A stretch of DNA of 24,793 bases, from positions 1 through 24,793 of the IMG/VR virus record IMGVR_UViG_3300006802_000523. One strand, 5' to 3'. The DNA comes from a virus. The translations under genes and the position numbers were made by a program. The first letter of the stretch is position 1. Each line of letters starts with the position of its first letter. The notes under the pieces are model-generated. The model saw nothing but the letters and a program-made list of their open reading frames with translations. It was not told the origin of the DNA and did no database searches. Below are positions 1 through 6,096 of this stretch, one piece after another.

Positions 1-1249
1 CGTGTAATCTTATCCTTATTGCGCTGCACTGGTATAACTGGCAATCCTTCTCTGCGCAATGTCTGAATCAATCCGGTTCCTGACACCTTATCTTCGACAT
101 ACATACCACGCAATGTTGCACGTTGCGCAAGCTGTCGCTCATCATGCAAATGCTTCAGCCAAAACGCACGAGCCTGTGTAAGCAATTCTGGAGATTCCCA
201 CTTCCCTCTAATCCTGTCTAGTTTAATCGCCTTGCCTGTTGCTGTTCTTGCCCAGCACTGCAAAACAGAATAATCGTTCTGCTGCCCTGTTTTCTGCGCT
301 GTGTCTACTGTAATAAATCTGAACTCAAGCGCTGGCAATGCTGCCCAGTAATGGAACCATTCAGTCTTGATCGCGCCACCGCCGCGAGGAGCTGGACGCT
401 GCTGCAATTGACCCGCAGTGCCGTATGTTCCAAGCGTCTTCTCAAGTTCGGCAACCTGGGTTTCACTGAACCGCTCTGGAAACATCAATTCGCCTTCAAT
501 CGTGCGAGGGTCTTCCCAGCCAATCTCTGTTACGCACCGCCTGGACGGTTCAAAACGCATTGGGATGCAAAGATGAACATATGGCAACTTCATATCTAAA
601 ATGACGCCAGAAACATCCTTTTCACTCAGTCGCTGCATAATCACAACGATTGCAGATTTCTCGTTGTTTACCCGTGTTGGCAATGTCTCAGTGAAAGCAA
701 TGCGAGCATCCTCAAGAGCAGCCGCACTATTTGCATTGTGCGCCGAGATCGGATCGTCCAGAATAATTCTGTCGCCACGTACACCTGTCATTGATGTAAA
801 CGAACGAGCCTGCCGCACACCCTTGTGCACGTTTCCAAACTCTCGCTTACCATCTAAATCCGCAGCCAATTGCACATGCCAGAGCGATTGATACCACTCA
901 GACTTAATCAAATCACGACACCGACGACTGTCTCGGATTGCGAGTTGCTCCTCATGCGCTGTACCAATGAAGCGCATCTCTTGCATCCCTCTCGGACCCC
1001 ACTCCCATGCAGGCCAAATAACACCAGTCAAAAGCGACTTCATAGAACCTGGTGGTACATTCATCAGCAGGCGAGTGATTGACCGTCTGTGACCGCCTCC
1101 AAGTGCAAGCAAATTGAATCCAATGCCCAGCCCCACTTTAGCTCTGCGCCAGGCTCTAAGATTTTCCAAGCACGTTTTGCGAACTCAGCAAGTGAGCGTC
1201 TGCACAATTCACGCTCAACAGCGATAAGGTCGGCTTCAGTCAGAATCAT
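1..1249 (-). CDS. terL: Terminase large subunit (TerL), frameshifted, open at left edge
   Basis: ATP-driven DNA-packaging motor and headful nuclease. ATG at 1249 overlaps the end of TerS; a TTG at 1264 is an alternative start. The first 57 codons end in VTDGQ, then this frame runs into a TGA at 1064-1066. Moving back one base near 1079 restores a continuous frame to the window edge beginning ITRLLMNVPPGSMKS, the Walker A region. A Walker B follows near residue 165 (RIILDDP). A VDTAQKTG segment near residue 316 fits the first metal-binding Asp of the RNase H-like nuclease, and a VEDK segment lies near residue 386. The rest of my translation is uninterrupted to base 1. The family resembles the TIGR01630 type of terminase. 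The break may be a lost A in an A run (sequencing) or a real mutation. The TGA overlaps an ATG (TGATG), so reinitiation is conceivable but would drop the first 62 residues. Confidence 0.93.
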
Positions 1250-1661
1250 TTTTTGCTGCGACAATCTGCTTTAGAACTTCAGTTGATAACTTGCTCACAT
1301 CAATTGCTGACACAGCAACGTCTGCCTTAACGTCAATCTTTTGTGGCGCATTAAAGCCGTGCATCGCGTTAAGCTCTTTAACTGCACTGATTTTGTCTGA
1401 AGGCTTACCTTCTCGATATGCTGCAACGAGTGCTTTAACGCTCATTTCGCGTGTCCAAAGTGCTTTTGATGCAAGCGCTGACTTCAGCTCATCAACTCTT
1501 ACCGAAACCTTACCATCACGCATTAGCTCAGATGCTTTTACATAAACAACACCTTGCTTTGTAGTTGGCTTTACGTTAAAAGCCGATCGATATGCATCTG
1601 CTTGCGTCATGCCGTCAGCAATAGCCTGCGCAAACTTCTCTTGCTTCGGTGTAAGGCTCAT
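1236..1661 (-). CDS. terS: Terminase small subunit (TerS)
   Basis: 141-residue DNA-recognition subunit of the packaging terminase. The N-terminus has the helix-turn-helix layout of the Terminase_2 family: MSLTPKQEKFAQAIADG, then MTQADAYRSAF, then a KASELMRDGKV segment. A helical region (RVDELKSALASKALWTRE) for oligomerisation and a C-terminal tail ending VAAKNDSD follow. The ATG overlaps the stop of the methyltransferase gene by 4 bases (ATGA), and the stop lies inside the start of TerL, so the three genes are translationally coupled. Length and position directly upstream of TerL support the call. It is expected to bind the pac site, which in many headful phages lies in or near this gene; I see no pac motif I can name. 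Confidence 0.92.
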   Translation of the reverse strand: MSLTPKQEKFAQAIADGMTQADAYRSAFNVKPTTKQGVVYVKASELMRDGKVSVRVDELKSALASKALWTREMSVKALVAAYREGKPSDKISAVKELNAMHGFNAPQKIDVKADVAVSAIDVSKLSTEVLKQIVAAKNDSD

Positions 1662-2842
1662 TTTACACCTGCAATTAAATCAACTGCTAAATCGTCAAAA
1701 GATTGTCCTGTTGCCTCTAGTTTTGCTTTTTTTCCTGTAAATTCTTGCCAACGTTTTACAATCACATCGCAGTATTTTTCATCAAGCTCTATACTGTAAT
1801 TAATTCTATTTGTTTTTTCACATGCTATTAACGTCGACCCAGAACCAGCAAATAAATCAATAACAGATTTTGCTTTATATCCGCTTAAAAGCTTAACTAT
1901 TGAATCAATAGGCTTTGATAATCCATGTTCTTCGTTTGTATTTTTTTTTGCCTCAATGACAGAAGGATAATAACCATTTTCAGAAAACGCACCTTTTGCA
2001 TTGTCGCAACTAAAAATAGAATCATCATTGCTTGATTTTGTTAAATAAAAAACGTTTTTATGATGATAATAAGGAACCTTTTTATTCATCATTGATGAAG
2101 GAGTTTTAAAATATAAAATACAATCAAATTTAAAATCCCATCCTGTACTATTTAATACACTTATTGCTTGCTTAAAAGTTGTCATTAAAACAATATTTTT
2201 AACGTCAATGCACTCAATTACATTCAAAAAACCTTTTGTTTCATCGTTGTACATTGGATCTGTAAAGACAAGGTCTATTTTATTGTTTTTAGTTAACATG
2301 CTTACATTATCAATGTTTGTACTATCTCCGCACATTAACCTATGGCTACCAAGTATCCAAATGTCACCATTCTTTGTAACAGATTCTGCTTTCACATTTG
2401 GTATGTCATCATCGTCAATCAATCCTTCCGAAATTTCATTTCCAAACAAACTGTTAATTTCATCATCATCAAATCCAAGCGTACTTATATCGAAATCAAG
2501 GCTTTTTAAATCTTCAATCTCGATTCGCAACATTTCATCATCCCAGCCAGCATTTAGCGCCAATTTGTTATCAGCTATAACGTAAGCTCGGCGCTGGGTC
2601 TCGCTCAGGTGCGACAGCATAATCGTTGGCACTTCCGTTAATTTCAATTTACGAGCAGCCATCACACGGCCGTGACCAGCGATTATGCTTCCATGCTCAT
2701 CAATCAAAACAGGATTGGTGAACCCAAACTCACGAATACTTGCAGCAATTTGCGAAACTTGAGCATCTGAATGAGTACGGCTGTTTCTCGCATAAGGCAG
2801 CAAATCATCAATATTTTTATAAATTATCTTTAAATTGCTCAT
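1658..2842 (-). CDS. ParB-like nuclease domain fused to a DNA adenine/cytosine-N4 methyltransferase
   Basis: 394 residues in two parts. Residues 5-110 match the ParB/sulfiredoxin-like domain (LLPYARNSRTHSD, NPVLIDEHGSIIAGHGRVMA, ADNKLALNAGW). Residues 155-375 are a beta-class amino-methyltransferase, with motif IV at 195-198 and then the AdoMet-binding motif DLFAGSGST at 329-337, followed by IELDEKYCDVIVKRW. This fusion is common just upstream of phage terminases, where it probably modifies phage DNA and protects it from host restriction. Oddity: the usual (D/N/S)PP(Y/F/W) tetrapeptide reads DPMY, so the central Pro is replaced by Met; the section between the motifs (about 200-300) is also rich in Lys, Asn and Ser. 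Activity may be altered. It starts 2 bases after the MazG-like gene and overlaps TerS by 4. Confidence 0.9.
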   Translation of the reverse strand: MSNLKIIYKNIDDLLPYARNSRTHSDAQVSQIAASIREFGFTNPVLIDEHGSIIAGHGRVMAARKLKLTEVPTIMLSHLSETQRRAYVIADNKLALNAGWDDEMLRIEIEDLKSLDFDISTLGFDDDEINSLFGNEISEGLIDDDDIPNVKAESVTKNGDIWILGSHRLMCGDSTNIDNVSMLTKNNKIDLVFTDPMYNDETKGFLNVIECIDVKNIVLMTTFKQAISVLNSTGWDFKFDCILYFKTPSSMMNKKVPYYHHKNVFYLTKSSNDDSIFSCDNAKGAFSENGYYPSVIEAKKNTNEEHGLSKPIDSIVKLLSGYKAKSVIDLFAGSGSTLIACEKTNRINYSIELDEKYCDVIVKRWQEFTGKKAKLEATGQSFDDLAVDLIAGVK

Positions 2843-2844
2843 TT

Positions 2845-3159
2845 TTACTCTTTTATAAAAACGCCATACTGGTTCAAATAACCTTTTCTGTCTTTAATCT
2901 CGTTGTATGCAGCAGTTAAACAACCTTCTAAACTTCCTATTTTTTCAATCTGCGCAACGTTAATCAAACAAACAATAACATCGCCCAAACCGTCCACAAT
3001 TCCAGCTGTATCACGTTTGTTAATTGCATCCGCAAGCTCTCCTAACTCTGACATTGCTTTTAACATCTGAGTTTTTGAATTGCTGTTTTGAATGATCTTT
3101 CTGTCAGTCGACCATTTAATAATTAAATCCTCTAATTCTAAAAAATTCAAGCTTTTCAT
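2845..3159 (-). CDS. MazG-like nucleotide pyrophosphohydrolase
   Basis: 104 residues of the all-alpha NTP-PPase superfamily, which hydrolyse non-canonical or alarmone-type nucleotides. Residues about 30-65 carry the metal-binding pattern: KAMSELGELADAI (ExxE), then IVDGLGDVIVCLINVA, where GLGD stands for the usual ExxD. Gly at that position is, from memory, also seen in other small phage members. The N-terminus LEDLIIKWSTDRKII and the C-terminal NEIKDRKGYLN are also typical. It is a single-domain phage version, much shorter than bacterial MazG. It lies in the leftward operon with replication genes, consistent with adjusting nucleotide pools or ppGpp during infection. Function from family; substrate unknown. 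Confidence 0.85.
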   Translation of the reverse strand: MKSLNFLELEDLIIKWSTDRKIIQNSNSKTQMLKAMSELGELADAINKRDTAGIVDGLGDVIVCLINVAQIEKIGSLEGCLTAAYNEIKDRKGYLNQYGVFIKE

Positions 3160-3167
3160 ATATTCCT

Positions 3168-3368
3168 TTAAATTTTGTTAAAAAATTCAATTCTTTTCTT
3201 CAATACGTCATCACTGCATTGTTTAAATTTTGTTTCACATTCTTTTTTTTGGTCTTTATAAATATAAAAAAATCTATAATTTTCGTCTTTCTTACATAAC
3301 GAAAACTTTAACACCGTCATTTCTTTTTTTGTCTTAAAGTCGGCGTTTAAACAATTTAAACAATTCAT
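3168..3368 (-). CDS. Small cysteine-pair protein, function unknown
   Basis: 66 residues from the ATG at 3368; a TTG at 3383 in the same frame would overlap the preceding ORF and is less likely. The protein opens MNCLNCLNADFK and has a further Cys at about residue 25 (FSLCKK) and two later (ECETKFKQCSDD). The CxxC plus LCKK spacing suggests a small zinc-binding fold of the sort found in short phage proteins. The rest is basic and aromatic (ENYRFFYIYKDQKK). It sits 8 bases upstream of the MazG-like gene in the same operon. I cannot assign a function. Confidence 0.65.
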   Translation of the reverse strand: MNCLNCLNADFKTKKEMTVLKFSLCKKDENYRFFYIYKDQKKECETKFKQCSDDVLKKRIEFFNKI

Positions 3369-3370
3369 TT

Positions 3371-3445
3371 TTAAACGCAGCAAATCTTTGCTTCAGCTGC
3401 ACTCAAAACCTTTTGCGCCAGCTCTACGACTTTTTGATTATTCAT
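3371..3445 (-). pseudogene. 24-residue remnant of a duplicated accessory gene
   Basis: This short frame opens MNNQKVVE, the same eight residues that start the intact gene at 4286-4600, and it follows an identical upstream junction (end of a gene in GKRMDSKDE, overlapping ATG). After the shared start it continues LAQKVLSAAEAK and stops, resembling the C-terminal helix of its paralogues (ALDAAKENGL, ALAAAKEAGL). I read it as what is left after an internal deletion, or a recombination scar of the cassette. It lies within a 49-bp perfect direct repeat (3421-3469). It could still be translated as a leader peptide. Confidence 0.55.
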
Positions 3446-3469
3446 CTTTGCTATCCATCCGTTTACCAA
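3421..3469. repeat. 49-bp direct repeat, copy 1 (copy 2 at 4576-4624)
   Basis: The two copies are identical by eye and start 1155 bp apart. Each spans the end of one gene (coding GKRMDSKDE) and the start of the next (MNNQKVVE). Recombination between them would remove the genes at 3781-3951, 3948-4289 and 4286-4600. Confidence 0.9.
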
Positions 3470-3788
3470 TCTCCGCAGCAGCACGGACGATTGCACGTCT
3501 GGTTGCGGCGTAGGGGTCATCGGTGTATTTCTCAAATGCTGAAGGTGCTTTCCCATCATAAGCACTAATCCCAACACCTGTTGGTAGGTTGAGTCGGACT
3601 AAATCAATACCCAGCTTCACCGCCAACCGCAGCGCATCGCCGTCATTAATAAGCGGGTTCCAATCTTTGTCGAAATAGAATCCACCAGCATGTCGGATTT
3701 TAGACATGCACCCCCATTTCTCAACATAAGCCCAGTCAGACATACCAGCAGCCTTCGCTGCCAGTTCTAACAGTTCACGGTCACTCAT
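3438..3788 (-). CDS. Conserved phage accessory protein (GDALRLAVKLG type), function unknown
   Basis: 116 residues from the ATG at 3788; the longer frame up to 3893 reads through the upstream gene and lacks family-like sequence. Features: MSDRELLELAAKAAG, then DKDWNPLINDGDALRLAVKLGID, and a C-terminal helix RRAIVRAAAEIGKRMDSKDE. The WNPL..DGDALRLAVKL block is familiar from many small, uncharacterised proteins of proteobacterial phages; I know no function for them. The start overlaps the upstream gene by 8 bases and the end overlaps the remnant at 3371. The last residues are shared with the gene at 4593-4895, showing cassette duplication. Confidence 0.75.
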   Translation of the reverse strand: MSDRELLELAAKAAGMSDWAYVEKWGCMSKIRHAGGFYFDKDWNPLINDGDALRLAVKLGIDLVRLNLPTGVGISAYDGKAPSAFEKYTDDPYAATRRAIVRAAAEIGKRMDSKDE

Positions 3789-3951
3789 CACTGCCCCCCG
3801 TCTGCTTACAGTCTTCACTGATGATTCGACCGCACAATTTGCAATCTCGGTGATACTGCCCGTTGTAGATCCACCCACCGCGCCATGCGCCAAGGTGTCC
3901 TGTTTTTTCGCACAACCACCAACCGATGCGCGTGAAAATGGTTTGATTCAT
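3781..3951 (-). CDS. Small CxxC zinc-ribbon-like protein, function unknown
   Basis: 56 residues from the ATG at 3951 (MNQTIFTRIGWWLCEKTGH), overlapping the stop of the upstream gene by 4 bases. It has a Cys-His pair (CEKTGH) followed about 20 residues later by HRDCKLCGR, a plausible zinc ribbon with the aromatic patch GAWRGGWIYNGQYH between. The C-terminus is ISEDCKQTGGSDE. Base composition is more G+C-rich than the flanking operon. Accessory gene of unknown role. Confidence 0.65.
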   Translation of the reverse strand: MNQTIFTRIGWWLCEKTGHLGAWRGGWIYNGQYHRDCKLCGRIISEDCKQTGGSDE

Positions 3952-4289
3952 AGCCCCGCCTCCTTCGCAGCGGCGAGTGCTGCTCGGACTTTGCGACGAG
4001 CTTCTGACCGTCCATAGGCTTCTACCCATCCGGAGCAGTGTTCCAACGCCTCAACCAACTGCCGCACAACAGCGGGGGCGGGGTGTTCCCATAGAGGGAT
4101 GTTTGGGTAGCTTCTTCCAAAAGCGGACACTTGCGGGACTTCATAAAGAGTGGCTCCACCGTCTAGGCTGAACTTTCCCTGCCAGTAACCCACTGGTTCT
4201 TCGCTCACAGCGGATTTCGCCTCCACATTCTCACGCTCACAACCAGAAGGCTTGCAGAAGCCTCCGCATGATGAACATTGCCTACTCAT
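3948..4289 (-). CDS. Accessory phage protein with a Cys-rich N-terminus, paralogue of 4286-4600
   Basis: 113 residues. The N-terminus MSRQCSSCGGFCKPSGCE holds four Cys in 13 residues (CSSC, C, C), then comes EEPVGYWQGKF, a variable middle and WEHPAPAVVRQLVEALEHC, ending in a basic helix ARRKVRAALAAAKEAGL. The EPV...HP.PAVVRQLVEALE core is shared with the gene immediately upstream, and the DNA of that core (4042-4085) matches 4410-4453 with about four differences in 44 bases. This is therefore a duplicated, N-terminally swapped paralogue. Function unknown. The ends overlap both neighbours by 4 bases. Confidence 0.72.
   Translation of the reverse strand: MSRQCSSCGGFCKPSGCERENVEAKSAVSEEPVGYWQGKFSLDGGATLYEVPQVSAFGRSYPNIPLWEHPAPAVVRQLVEALEHCSGWVEAYGRSEARRKVRAALAAAKEAGL
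4042..4085. repeat. 44-bp imperfect direct repeat, copy 1 (copy 2 at 4410-4453)
   Basis: Encodes the PAVVRQLVEALE segment of two neighbouring paralogous genes. Forty of 44 positions agree by eye. It marks a gene duplication or recombination of a shared module. Confidence 0.8.
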
Positions 4290-4600
4290 AGTCCATTCTC
4301 CTTCGCAGCGTCGAGTGCTTCTTTCACCACCCCGACCAGATCGACAGTGCCGGCCTCCTTGCTGCGTGTGAAATGTTGTTCCAGAAACTCAATAGCAGGC
4401 AGCGTCATCTCCAAAGCCTCCACCAACTGCCGCACCACAGCGGGGGTGGGGTGACGAAACACGGGGCCGATCAACTGCCATCGCGGATTGTTTTTTTGGA
4501 ATCCCCACTCAACCTGTTGTGGGTCAACAAAATCAATCAGTCCAGTATCTTCGTGCTGAAACTCAAACGCCACCGGCTCTACGACTTTTTGATTATTCAT
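4286..4600 (-). CDS. Accessory phage protein (MNNQKVVEPVAF), function unknown
   Basis: 104 residues from the ATG at 4600, which overlaps the end of the preceding gene by 8 bases. It runs MNNQKVVEPVAFEFQ, then a polar middle (DFVDPQQVEWGFQKNNPRW) and FRHPTPAVVRQLVEALEMTLPAIEFLEQHF, ending GVVKEALDAAKENGL. Many phages carry proteins that begin with an EPVA(W/F/Y) segment and end with such a helix, none with a known role as far as I know. It is the full-length relative of the remnant at 3371-3445 and of the gene at 3948-4289. Confidence 0.7.
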   Translation of the reverse strand: MNNQKVVEPVAFEFQHEDTGLIDFVDPQQVEWGFQKNNPRWQLIGPVFRHPTPAVVRQLVEALEMTLPAIEFLEQHFTRSKEAGTVDLVGVVKEALDAAKENGL

Positions 4601-4624
4601 CTTTGCTATCCATCCGTTTACCAA
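4576..4624. repeat. 49-bp direct repeat, copy 2
   Basis: Identical to 3421-3469; see that entry. It covers the junction between the gene ending at 4593 and the gene starting at 4600. Confidence 0.9.
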
Positions 4625-4895
4625 CCTCTGCTGCTGCCACCCTTGCATTTAACATGGCGTCTGCTGTTAGATAGGCAAGCCTTGCTACTTCTTTATGCCT
4701 GTCATAAATTTGAGAAGAAGATAGAGCCTGACAATGCGCCTGCATCGCTTTTGCAGCAAAGTAATCCCTGAGCGTCATGCTCTGTTCGTCGCATGTCATC
4801 ACCGCTCCTTTGACTGGGTGATCTTCGATTTTATGAGGCTCGACGACTGTGTGATATTTAACTCCGTTAATTGTGATTGTATTGTTCATCTTCAT
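4593..4895 (-). CDS. Conserved phage accessory protein (MTLRDYFAAKAMQA type), function unknown
   Basis: 100 residues from the ATG at 4895 (MKMNNTITINGVKYH); a second ATG at 4889 is also possible. An AAGGA ribosome-binding sequence lies just upstream of both. The centre holds MTLRDYFAAKAMQAHCQAL and the end holds VARLAYLTADAMLNARVAAAE, a layout I recognise from numerous uncharacterised proteins of gammaproteobacterial phages (an aligned MSLRDYFAA then YxxADAML motif). The C-terminus GKRMDSKDE is the same as in the gene at 3438-3788. Role unknown, probably a non-essential host-takeover or regulatory protein. Confidence 0.72.
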   Translation of the reverse strand: MKMNNTITINGVKYHTVVEPHKIEDHPVKGAVMTCDEQSMTLRDYFAAKAMQAHCQALSSSQIYDRHKEVARLAYLTADAMLNARVAAAEVGKRMDSKDE

Positions 4896-4935
4896 TTTCC
4901 TTTTGTTATATGAGCTTGCGCCCTTTTTTTTGAAT

Positions 4936-5106
4936 TTAACTTTTTTTCTGCGGATAAACCCGCAGAAGCGCACGCCTACCACCTTTTATGGGGCTTCCGC
5001 TGATAATGAAAACGTGTCCATGCAGAGGCGACCCTGCATTACGGTCAATTCTCCAACCCTCGGGGATGATTTCGAATATTTCCCACCATCTATAAGATAG
5101 ATTCAT
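4936..5106 (-). CDS. 56-residue phage protein (AGSPLHGHVFI), function unknown
   Basis: The ATG at 5106 overlaps the upstream stop by 4 bases (ATGA) and the frame runs to a TAA at 4936-4938. The product begins MNLSYRWWEIFEIIPEGWRI and contains DRNAGSPLHGHVFIISG and GGRRALLRVYPQKKS. The GW.ID..AGSPL.GHVFI...SP..G.RRALLRV pattern is one I know from short phage proteins of unknown function, which makes this a real gene although it is short. The last codons include a perfect CTGCGG-N6-CCGCAG inverted repeat. Confidence 0.75.
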   Translation of the reverse strand: MNLSYRWWEIFEIIPEGWRIDRNAGSPLHGHVFIISGSPIKGGRRALLRVYPQKKS

Positions 5107-5399
5107 TTTGATTTTCCGCTTTTGCTCTTTAATTTAATGTAAATCTTCATACACTCGCTCAAAAGAGCGTCGTAGTCATCTTCATTGAGTAAGTCGTATA
5201 GATCGCTATAATCGCGTTTATACCCGTAAAATGGGGCGTCTGTGAAGTACGTCCCGCCGTCTTCATGAGTCTGCATGTGCAGACTATAGGGTATATCGTC
5301 GAGAGTTACTTTGAACTTGACTGTAAACCCGAGTTCGTCGGGCCAAACTACATCTACTGATTTAATTTTTAAACTGTCATTAATTTTAATTGCATTCAT
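5103..5399 (-). CDS. Hypothetical phage protein, 98 residues
   Basis: First gene behind the leftward promoter at 5438-5466. The sequence is MNAIKINDSLKIKSVDVVW, then a beta-rich stretch (LGFTVKFKVTLDDIPYSLHMQTHEDGG cut here) and an acidic helical end (YSDLYDLLNEDDYDALLSECM) finishing in a Lys/Ser tail. No signal peptide, membrane segment or known motif is seen. The C-terminal Leu- and Asp-rich half could be a protein-interaction helix pair. An AGAGGA ribosome-binding site lies about 10 bases upstream. Unknown function. Confidence 0.65.
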   Translation of the reverse strand: MNAIKINDSLKIKSVDVVWPDELGFTVKFKVTLDDIPYSLHMQTHEDGGTYFTDAPFYGYKRDYSDLYDLLNEDDYDALLSECMKIYIKLKSKSGKSK

Positions 5400-5430
5400 T
5401 TTTACAGATCCTCTGTTGTTACATGCTAAT

Positions 5431-5446
5431 GTTTAACATTGTAAAC
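5431..5446. promoter_or_regulatory. Candidate operator, GTTTA-N6-TAAAC palindrome
   Basis: A perfect 5-bp inverted repeat with a 6-bp centre overlaps the -10 element of the leftward promoter. The same palindrome with the same spacing overlaps the rightward promoter at 8406-8434. The matching location suggests one repressor site; the binding protein is unknown. Confidence 0.5.
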
Positions 5447-5466
5447 CAATTTTTTTAATTTGTAAA
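5438..5466 (-). promoter_or_regulatory. Leftward promoter, TTTACA-17-TACAAT
   Basis: On the minus strand TTTACA (5466-5461) is followed after exactly 17 bases by TACAAT (5443-5438). It precedes the gene at 5399 and would drive the accessory, MazG, methyltransferase and terminase genes separately from the replication genes upstream. About 14 consecutive bases after the -35 hexamer resemble those of the rightward promoter at 8406. Confidence 0.6.
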
Positions 5467-6096
5467 CTATTTTTCTTCTTTTCTTGAAGTTATTAACTTT
5501 AATTTTTCTAAATAAACCGCAGCCAATTCTTTGTTTACAGAAACAGGCGCTGGCAATAAACCTGCAACATATTCACTTTTTAACCGCCCCACCTCTACAG
5601 CTCGATTTAAAGCCTCTTGGCGCGTTTCTTTGCGCGTTCCTATACTTGGATACCACTTTAGCTTATCGTGCGATTCTAGGCCGTTTAAAATTCGTTCGTA
5701 AGCGTTTTTAAATGCCATGCGAGCGCCAACACGATCCGGCAGAACGTCTTTAGCAATTGCGAACGCTTCGCTTATCGCATCGTTCCATACAACTGTATTT
5801 CTTTCGTCAAGCGCTTGCAATGCAATTGCCCAGGCTTCATCAGAAGATAATTGTTTGTTTTTGTTTGATGTTTTTTCTATTTGTGCGATTATGTGCGCAG
5901 GCGTTGGCATAAACCTGCCTGATTCTGAATCTGTTAAATGCGAATAAATCGCTTTTTTGAATGTTTGTATATCGTATTTTTGCATTAAAGCAAACCAAAG
6001 TTTTAGTGTTTGAGCGTCTGTAGTTTTGTTGTATGTAGAAAAAACAGGTTCCAAAATCTCTGCAAATGCTTTTTTGTCTTGATCATTCACTTCCAC
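5467..6096 (-). CDS. Probable replicative helicase loader-type replication protein
   Basis: 209 residues. The N-terminal part (residues 1-75: DQDKKAFAEILEPVFSTY, LKLWFALMQKYDIQTFKKAI, GRFMPTPAHIIAQIEK) is the helical domain seen in phage helicase loader/inhibitor proteins of the G39P type. It is followed by DEAWAIALQALDERNTVVW and RVGARMAFKNAYERIL, widespread in proteobacterial phage replication modules. It would recruit the host DnaB helicase to the phage origin. It overlaps the DUF1376 gene by 10 bases, giving the usual initiator-loader pair. Assignment is from family resemblance and neighbourhood; no ATPase motif is present, which excludes DnaC-type loaders. Confidence 0.7.
   Translation of the reverse strand: MEVNDQDKKAFAEILEPVFSTYNKTTDAQTLKLWFALMQKYDIQTFKKAIYSHLTDSESGRFMPTPAHIIAQIEKTSNKNKQLSSDEAWAIALQALDERNTVVWNDAISEAFAIAKDVLPDRVGARMAFKNAYERILNGLESHDKLKWYPSIGTRKETRQEALNRAVEVGRLKSEYVAGLLPAPVSVNKELAAVYLEKLKLITSRKEEK

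Noticed and set aside
1060-1085. Programmed frameshift in TerL
   Set aside because: No X-XXY-YYZ heptamer or other known slippery sequence is present; a lost base is the simpler explanation.
2208-2585. Plus-strand ORF of 125 residues
   Set aside because: Antisense to the methyltransferase; Ser- and Ile-rich sequence without any family resemblance.
4373-4771. Plus-strand ORF of 132 residues
   Set aside because: Antisense to two overlapping accessory genes that have familiar protein sequence; no ribosome-binding site.
4948-4965. CTGCGG-N6-CCGCAG inverted repeat as a leftward terminator
   Set aside because: On the minus strand it is followed by A residues, not T, and it is inside the end of the coding sequence at 4936-5106.
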